Shown here: piece by piece, positions 6,592 through 11,254 of the stretch
Layout: each line of letters opens with the position of its first letter
Position numbering within the stretch: the first letter of the stretch is position 1
Source: Ruminococcus_G sp050944435
GTDB taxonomy: Bacteria > Bacillota > Clostridia > Lachnospirales > Lachnospiraceae
Reading direction: 5' to 3'
Assembly: GCA_050944435.1 (NCBI GenBank)
Contig: JBMNRB010000038.1
Span: 1 to 11,254, forward strand
Length of the DNA stretch: 11,254 bases
Translations under genes and position numbers: made by a program
Notes under the pieces: model-generated
Told to the model about the DNA's origin: nothing
What the model saw: only the letters and a program-made list of their open reading frames with translations
The model's database searches: none

Positions 6592-9500
6592 GCAAAAAAA
6601 TTTTTTGATGTATTTCCCAAGCTTCTGATTGACGGAGAGCTGAAGGAGTACATAGAGGAGGCGCAGGTGACCAGAGTCACTTCCAATCCTCAGAAAACAC
6701 GGCTGCGGGTTTATATGAACAGCCATCAGTGGATTCATAAAAAGAATATTTATACCCTGGAGCGTTCGATCCGGGATCAGTTTTTCCCCGGAATGCCCAT
6801 GGAAATCAAGATTATCGAGGATTTTCAACTGTCCAGGCAGTACACGCCGGAAAATTTTATGGAGGTTTACCGGGACAGTCTGCTGCTGGAGCTGAAGGAA
6901 TACAGTGTGGTGCTCTATAATCTGCTGGCCAATGCCAAACTGAAATTCGAGGGAGAAAACATTCTGAAAGTTATGCTGCCGGATACGGTGATTTCCCGTG
7001 AAAGAGGGGAAGAACTGGAACGTATCCTGGATAAGGTGTTCTGCGAGCGCTGTCATTTTCAGCTTCAGATTTCCGTGGAATATGTGGAGGCGAAGGAGAG
7101 CAGGGCCCGCCTGAACAGTGAGCGGAAGATCCAGGAAGAGGCTCTCCATGTGCAGGAAACGGCGGAGTCCCACAGGCAGGAGATGAAAGAAGGGGAGAAA
7201 CAGGAGGAGGAAAAAACGGTCAAATCCAATATGCAGTCCCCCAGAAAGACTATCCAGAAAGCGAAGGGGAAAGGCAGGGAATTCCGTCCGGGTATTCGAA
7301 GAAGCTCCAATCCCGATGTAATCTACGGAAGGGATTTTGAGGAGGAAGCATCGGTGACCATCGACAGCATTGCGGGTGAGATGGGGGATGTGGTAATCCG
7401 GGGAAAAATCCTGTCGGTGGATTCCAGGGAAATCCGCAATGAGAAGACGATTCTCATGTTCAATGTCACCGATTTCACAGACACCATCACGGTAAAGATG
7501 TTTCTTCAGACGGCGCAGATGCCGGAGGTGACGGAGAAGATCAAAAAGGGAGCCTTTGTGAAAATCAAAGGCGTCACCATCGTGGATAAATTCGATCATG
7601 AACTGACCATAGGTTCGGTCATCGGCATTAAGAAAATCCCCGATTTTACCACCTCGCGGATGGATACCAGTCCGGTGAAAAGGGTGGAGCTTCACTGTCA
7701 TACAAAAATGAGCGATATGGACGGAGTGACCGATGCGGCCGCGCTGGTGAAGCGGGCGTACGCCTGGGGGCACCCGGCCATTGCCATCACTGATCACGGG
7801 GTGGTCCAGTCCTTTCCCGAAGCCAATCACGCCATGGAGGACATTGACCGGGCTTACCGGGATCAATATGCAAAGGATCACCCCGATATCAGCAAAGATG
7901 AATTGAAGAAAATTTCCAGTCCCTTTAAGGTAATCTACGGGATGGAGGCCTACTTGGTTGACGACTTAAAGGGAATTGTAACCAATTCCAAAGGCCAGAG
8001 CCTTTACGGTTCCTTTGTGGTCTTTGATATTGAGACCACGGGTTTCAGTCCTGCGGCCAATAAGATTATTGAAATCGGCGCTGTCCGGGTGGAAGAGGGA
8101 AAAATCAAAGACCGTTTTTCCGCGTTTGTCAACCCTCAGGTTCCCATCTCTTTTCGGATTGAGAATCTGACGGGCATCAACGACAGCATGGTGGTAAATG
8201 AGAGAACCATTGATCAGGTGCTGCCGGAATTCCTGGAATTTTCCAGGGGCGCCGTCATGGTAGCCCACAATTCATCCTTTGATATGAGTTTTATCGAAAA
8301 GAACTGTCAGGATCTGGGGTATGAGACAGACTTTACCTCGGTGGACACTGTGGGCATGGCGCGTTTCCTCCTTCCGGGGCTGAACCGGTTTAAGCTGGAT
8401 ACGGTGGCCAAAGCGCTGGGGGTTCCCCTGCTGAACCATCACCGGGCGGTGGATGATGCCGCCTGTACGGCTGAGATTTTCCTTCGTTTTCTGAAAATGC
8501 TGGAGGAACGGGGAATCGGGGATCTGGACAGCTTAAATGAGCAGGGGCAGATTTCTCCCAATACGCTGAAGAAACTGCCTACTTACCACGCCATCATATT
8601 GGCGACCTGTGAGACTGGACGGGTCAATCTGTATCGTCTGGTGTCCCGGTCCCACCTGGAATTTTATAATCGAAGACCGAGGCTTCCCAAAAGCGTGTTT
8701 TTAAAACACCGAGAGGGCCTGATCATCGGATCCGCCTGTGAAGCAGGAGAACTGTACCAGGCTTTGCTTAGAGGGGCTCCGGAGCAGGAAATCGCCCGGC
8801 TGGCAGATTTTTATGATTATCTGGAAATTCAGCCGCTGGGAAACAATGAATTCATGCTCCGGGAAGATCGGGATGATGTGAAGTCAGAAGAGGATCTCAA
8901 AGAGATTAACCGGAAAATCGTAAAGCTGGGAGAGCAGTTTCAAAAGCCGGTGGTTGCCACCTGCGACGTTCATTTTATGGATCCCCAGGACGAAGTGTAC
9001 CGGCGGATTATCATGACCGGCAAGGGATTTTCCGATGCCGACGATCAGGCGCCCCTGTATTTGCGCACCACGGAAGAAATGCTGAAAGAATTTGAATATC
9101 TGGGAGCAAAAAAAGCAGAGGAAGTGGTCATCGAAAATCCGGTAAAAATCGCTGCCATGTGCGAGAAAATTTCTCCCATTCGAAAGGGTAAATTTCCGCC
9201 GGTCATCGAAGATTCCGATAAAACCCTGCGGGAGATCTGTTACAATCGGGCCCATGAAATATACGGGGAAAATCTGCCGAAAATCGTGGAGGAGCGTCTG
9301 GAGCGGGAGCTTAATTCCATCATTTCCAACGGTTATGCGGTGATGTATATCATTGCCCAGAAGCTGGTGTGGAAGTCCAACGAAGACGGTTATCTGGTGG
9401 GATCCCGGGGATCGGTGGGATCATCCTTTGTGGCCACCATGGCCGGGATCACGGAGGTAAATCCCCTTTCCCCCCATTATTACTGCGAAAAGTGTCATTA

Positions 9501-11085
9501 TTACGATTTCGATTCGGAGGAAGTGAAAGCCTACGCGGGAAAGGCGGGCTGCGATATGCCGGATAAAAACTGTCCTGTCTGCGGCGCGCCGCTGAAAAAA
9601 GAAGGATTTGATATTCCCTTTGAAACCTTCCTTGGATTTAAAGGGAACAAGGAGCCGGATATTGACCTGAATTTCTCCGGCGACTACCAGGGCAAGGCAC
9701 ATAAGTATACGGAGGTTATTTTCGGAGCCGGCCAGACCTTCCGGGCCGGAACCATCGGTACACTGGCGGCCAAGACCGCCTTCGGGTACGTAAAGAAATA
9801 TTATGAAGAGCATGGAATTCACAAAAGAAACTGCGAGGTGGACCGCATCGTGGAAGGGTGCACCGGCATTCGCCGCACCACCGGGCAGCATCCCGGGGGA
9901 ATCATCGTGCTGCCCATCGGGGAAGACATCAATTCTTTCACCCCGGTGCAGCATCCCGCCAACGATGTGAATACGGACATTATCACCACTCATTTTGATT
10001 ACCATTCCATAGATGAGAACCTGCTGAAGCTGGACATTCTGGGGCACGATGATCCCACCATGATCCGTATGCTGGAGGACCTGACGGGGCTGGATGCAAA
10101 AACCATTCCCCTGGACAACAAAGAAGTCATGAGTCTTTTCAAAAGTACCAAGGAACTGGGGATAACGCCGGAGGATATCGGAGGCTGTCCCCTGGGATGC
10201 CTTGGAATACCTGAGTTTGGTACGGAATTCGTTATCCAGATGCTCCAGGATACGAAACCCCAGTCCTTTTCCGATCTGGTTCGCATCTCAGGACTGTCCC
10301 ATGGAACCGATGTGTGGCTGGGAAATGCCCAGACGCTGATCCAGGAAGGAAAAGCCACGATTTCCACGGCGATCTGTACCCGTGATGATATCATGACCTA
10401 TCTGATCCAGAAGGGAGTGGAAAGTGAGCAGGCCTTCACCATCATGGAAAGCGTTCGTAAGGGAAAGGGGTTAAAGCCCCAGTGGGAGGAAGAGATGAAG
10501 GCCCATGACGTTCCCGACTGGTACATCTGGTCCTGCAAAAAGATCAAGTACATGTTTCCCAAAGCCCATGCGGCGGCCTATGTCATGATGGCTTACCGGA
10601 TTGCCTATTATAAGATTTTCTATCCGCTGGCTTACTATGCGGCTTATTTCAGTATCCGAGCCTCTGCTTTCTCCTATGAACTGATGTGCATGGGGCGGGA
10701 GCGGCTGGAATATCACATGGAAGAGTACAGGAAACGATCTGACAGTCTCACCAACAAAGAGCAGGATACGGTGAAAGATATGAAAATTGTTCAGGAGATG
10801 TATGCCAGAGGATATGAGTTTACGCCGGTGGATCTCTATCAGGCTCAGGCTCACCGTTTTCAGATCGTGGACGGAAAGCTGATGCCGGCCCTGGATACCA
10901 TAGAAGGTCTGGGGGACAAAGCGGCGGACGCCGTGGTTCTGGCGGCACGCGACGGAAAATTTCTTTCCAAAGATGATTTCCGCAACCGGACCAAGGTCAG
11001 CAAAACGGTGATTGATCTGATGGATGAGCTGCATTTATTTGGAGATATACCGGATTCCAATCAGATTTCCATCTTTGATTTTTAA
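6589..11085 (+). CDS. polC: DNA polymerase III PolC-type, alpha subunit with 3'-5' exonuclease
   Basis: A 1498-residue replicative polymerase of the PolC class found in low-GC Gram-positives; B. subtilis PolC is slightly shorter. Domains in order: N-terminal region (1-165), charged linker (168-240), OB fold (about 250-345), and a PHP domain start with H369, H371 and D376. A DEDDh proofreading exonuclease is inserted in the PHP domain (D480, E482, D565, H618, D623). Next come the rest of the PHP domain, a zinc-binding module (C966, C969, C995, C998, with C988 nearby) and the polymerase palm (D1024 and D1026 in PDIDLNFSGD, D1149 in LKLDILGHDD). The C-terminus ends in QISIFDF, a sliding-clamp binding motif like the QLSLF motif of Bacillus PolC. 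All catalytic residues look intact. It is translationally coupled to ispG, and a strong terminator follows 7 bases after the stop. Confidence 0.98.
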   Translation: MAKKFFDVFPKLLIDGELKEYIEEAQVTRVTSNPQKTRLRVYMNSHQWIHKKNIYTLERSIRDQFFPGMPMEIKIIEDFQLSRQYTPENFMEVYRDSLLLELKEYSVVLYNLLANAKLKFEGENILKVMLPDTVISRERGEELERILDKVFCERCHFQLQISVEYVEAKESRARLNSERKIQEEALHVQETAESHRQEMKEGEKQEEEKTVKSNMQSPRKTIQKAKGKGREFRPGIRRSSNPDVIYGRDFEEEASVTIDSIAGEMGDVVIRGKILSVDSREIRNEKTILMFNVTDFTDTITVKMFLQTAQMPEVTEKIKKGAFVKIKGVTIVDKFDHELTIGSVIGIKKIPDFTTSRMDTSPVKRVELHCHTKMSDMDGVTDAAALVKRAYAWGHPAIAITDHGVVQSFPEANHAMEDIDRAYRDQYAKDHPDISKDELKKISSPFKVIYGMEAYLVDDLKGIVTNSKGQSLYGSFVVFDIETTGFSPAANKIIEIGAVRVEEGKIKDRFSAFVNPQVPISFRIENLTGINDSMVVNERTIDQVLPEFLEFSRGAVMVAHNSSFDMSFIEKNCQDLGYETDFTSVDTVGMARFLLPGLNRFKLDTVAKALGVPLLNHHRAVDDAACTAEIFLRFLKMLEERGIGDLDSLNEQGQISPNTLKKLPTYHAIILATCETGRVNLYRLVSRSHLEFYNRRPRLPKSVFLKHREGLIIGSACEAGELYQALLRGAPEQEIARLADFYDYLEIQPLGNNEFMLREDRDDVKSEEDLKEINRKIVKLGEQFQKPVVATCDVHFMDPQDEVYRRIIMTGKGFSDADDQAPLYLRTTEEMLKEFEYLGAKKAEEVVIENPVKIAAMCEKISPIRKGKFPPVIEDSDKTLREICYNRAHEIYGENLPKIVEERLERELNSIISNGYAVMYIIAQKLVWKSNEDGYLVGSRGSVGSSFVATMAGITEVNPLSPHYYCEKCHYYDFDSEEVKAYAGKAGCDMPDKNCPVCGAPLKKEGFDIPFETFLGFKGNKEPDIDLNFSGDYQGKAHKYTEVIFGAGQTFRAGTIGTLAAKTAFGYVKKYYEEHGIHKRNCEVDRIVEGCTGIRRTTGQHPGGIIVLPIGEDINSFTPVQHPANDVNTDIITTHFDYHSIDENLLKLDILGHDDPTMIRMLEDLTGLDAKTIPLDNKEVMSLFKSTKELGITPEDIGGCPLGCLGIPEFGTEFVIQMLQDTKPQSFSDLVRISGLSHGTDVWLGNAQTLIQEGKATISTAICTRDDIMTYLIQKGVESEQAFTIMESVRKGKGLKPQWEEEMKAHDVPDWYIWSCKKIKYMFPKAHAAAYVMMAYRIAYYKIFYPLAYYAAYFSIRASAFSYELMCMGRERLEYHMEEYRKRSDSLTNKEQDTVKDMKIVQEMYARGYEFTPVDLYQAQAHRFQIVDGKLMPALDTIEGLGDKAADAVVLAARDGKFLSKDDFRNRTKVSKTVIDLMDELHLFGDIPDSNQISIFDF

Positions 11086-11091
11086 CAAAAG

Positions 11092-11133
11092 AAAAAGGCG
11101 ATGCATATCACGGGAAAATGCATTCGCCTTTTT
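11092..11133 (+). terminator. Rho-independent terminator of polC
   Basis: AAAAAGGCGATGCAT (11092-11106) pairs with ATGCATTCGCCTTTTT (11118-11133) with one bulged T at about 11124 and an 11-base loop. A T5 run ends the structure. The stem lies 7 bases after the polC stop codon and is the clearest terminator in the window. The A-run on the left could let it also work weakly on the other strand. Confidence 0.9.
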
Positions 11134-11135
11134 GT

Positions 11136-11153
11136 GTGCGCCTGGCGGCGCAC
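11136..11153. repeat. Perfect 7-bp hairpin at the putative intron start
   Basis: GTGCGCC and GGCGCAC are perfect inverted complements around TGGC. It directly follows the T-run of the polC terminator. It may be part of the intron's 5' structure, or it may mark a different boundary for the element than the one I propose. Confidence 0.55.
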
Positions 11154-11254
11154 GTTTCTTAAGGGTGAAAGTCCCAAATCCGCCCGGTAGTGGGAAGGAT
11201 ATAGCCGAAAGCAAGGGTGTTGCAGGTGACTGCAAATCTGAAGGAAGCTGGATG
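11136..11254 (+). mobile_element. Probable 5' end of a group II intron (cut by window edge)
   Basis: GTGCG at 11136 fits the conserved 5' start of group II introns (GUGYG). It is followed by a run of short structured segments typical of domain I: GGGTGAAAGTCCC (11163-11175), GCCGAAAGC (about 11204-11212), a 6-bp stem TTGCAG/CTGCAA closed by a GTGA tetraloop of the GNRA class (11220-11235), then CTGAAGGAAGCTGGATG, a string I recognise from many Clostridia group II introns. The intron would start three bases after the polC terminator, a position favoured by class C bacterial introns. The maturase/reverse transcriptase gene and catalytic domain V would lie beyond the window. The exact first base is uncertain, because GTGCGCC (11136-11142) can also pair with GGCGCAC (11147-11153). 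Confidence 0.72.

Noticed and set aside
6367..7881. A 504-codon open frame on the minus strand opposite ispG and polC
   Set aside because: It lies antisense to two unmistakable genes, its translation is His/Leu/Arg-rich with no recognisable domain, and it has no clear ribosome binding site. It is a shadow of codon bias.
1..11254. CRISPR array, tRNA, rRNA, riboswitch or defence system
   Set aside because: I looked for spaced direct repeats, cloverleaf-like stretches and long structured leaders and saw none. The longest gene-free stretches are under 170 bases.

Overview
The window looks like chromosomal core sequence from a low-to-moderate-GC Gram-positive bacterium, most likely a gut Clostridia of the Lachnospiraceae type. 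The evidence is a Firmicutes-type PolC, a VanZ-like membrane protein, an XpaC/TelA pair, consensus sigma-A promoters and strong AGGAGG-type ribosome binding sites. The organism assignment is an inference from gene content, not a database match.

Layout: positions 1-137 hold no convincing gene but carry two perfect hairpins that resemble the end of a small mobile element. On the minus strand follow an IolB/KduI-family sugar isomerase (138-944) and, upstream of it, a VanZ-like membrane protein (1031-1552). At 1580-1660 two near-consensus promoters stand back to back, one for vanZ (minus) and one for the plus-strand genes.

The plus strand then carries six tightly packed genes. They are thymidylate synthase (1713-2561), dihydrofolate reductase (2583-3074), an XpaC-like membrane protein (3071-4321), a TelA-family protein (4318-5451), the isoprenoid enzyme IspG (5531-6589) and DNA polymerase III PolC (6589-11085). 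Three of the junctions overlap (ATGA, ATGA, TAATG). The only strong promoter seen is before thyA and the only strong terminator is after polC, so a long transcription unit is possible. A GC-rich hairpin between telA and ispG may divide it.

Functionally, ThyA makes dTMP while oxidising methylene-tetrahydrofolate to dihydrofolate, and DHFR regenerates tetrahydrofolate. PolC uses the resulting dTTP for replication. IspG feeds isoprenoids needed for cell-wall lipid carriers. XpaC and TelA are a conserved but poorly understood pair.

Immediately after the polC terminator (about 11136 to the window end) the sequence looks like the 5' part of a group II intron, cut off by the window edge. I found no CRISPR array, tRNA, rRNA, defence system or clearly new biological system. 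The most interesting points are the apparent mobile-element ends at both edges, the XpaC/TelA pair placed inside a dTMP-synthesis and replication operon, and the extended architecture of the XpaC-like protein.
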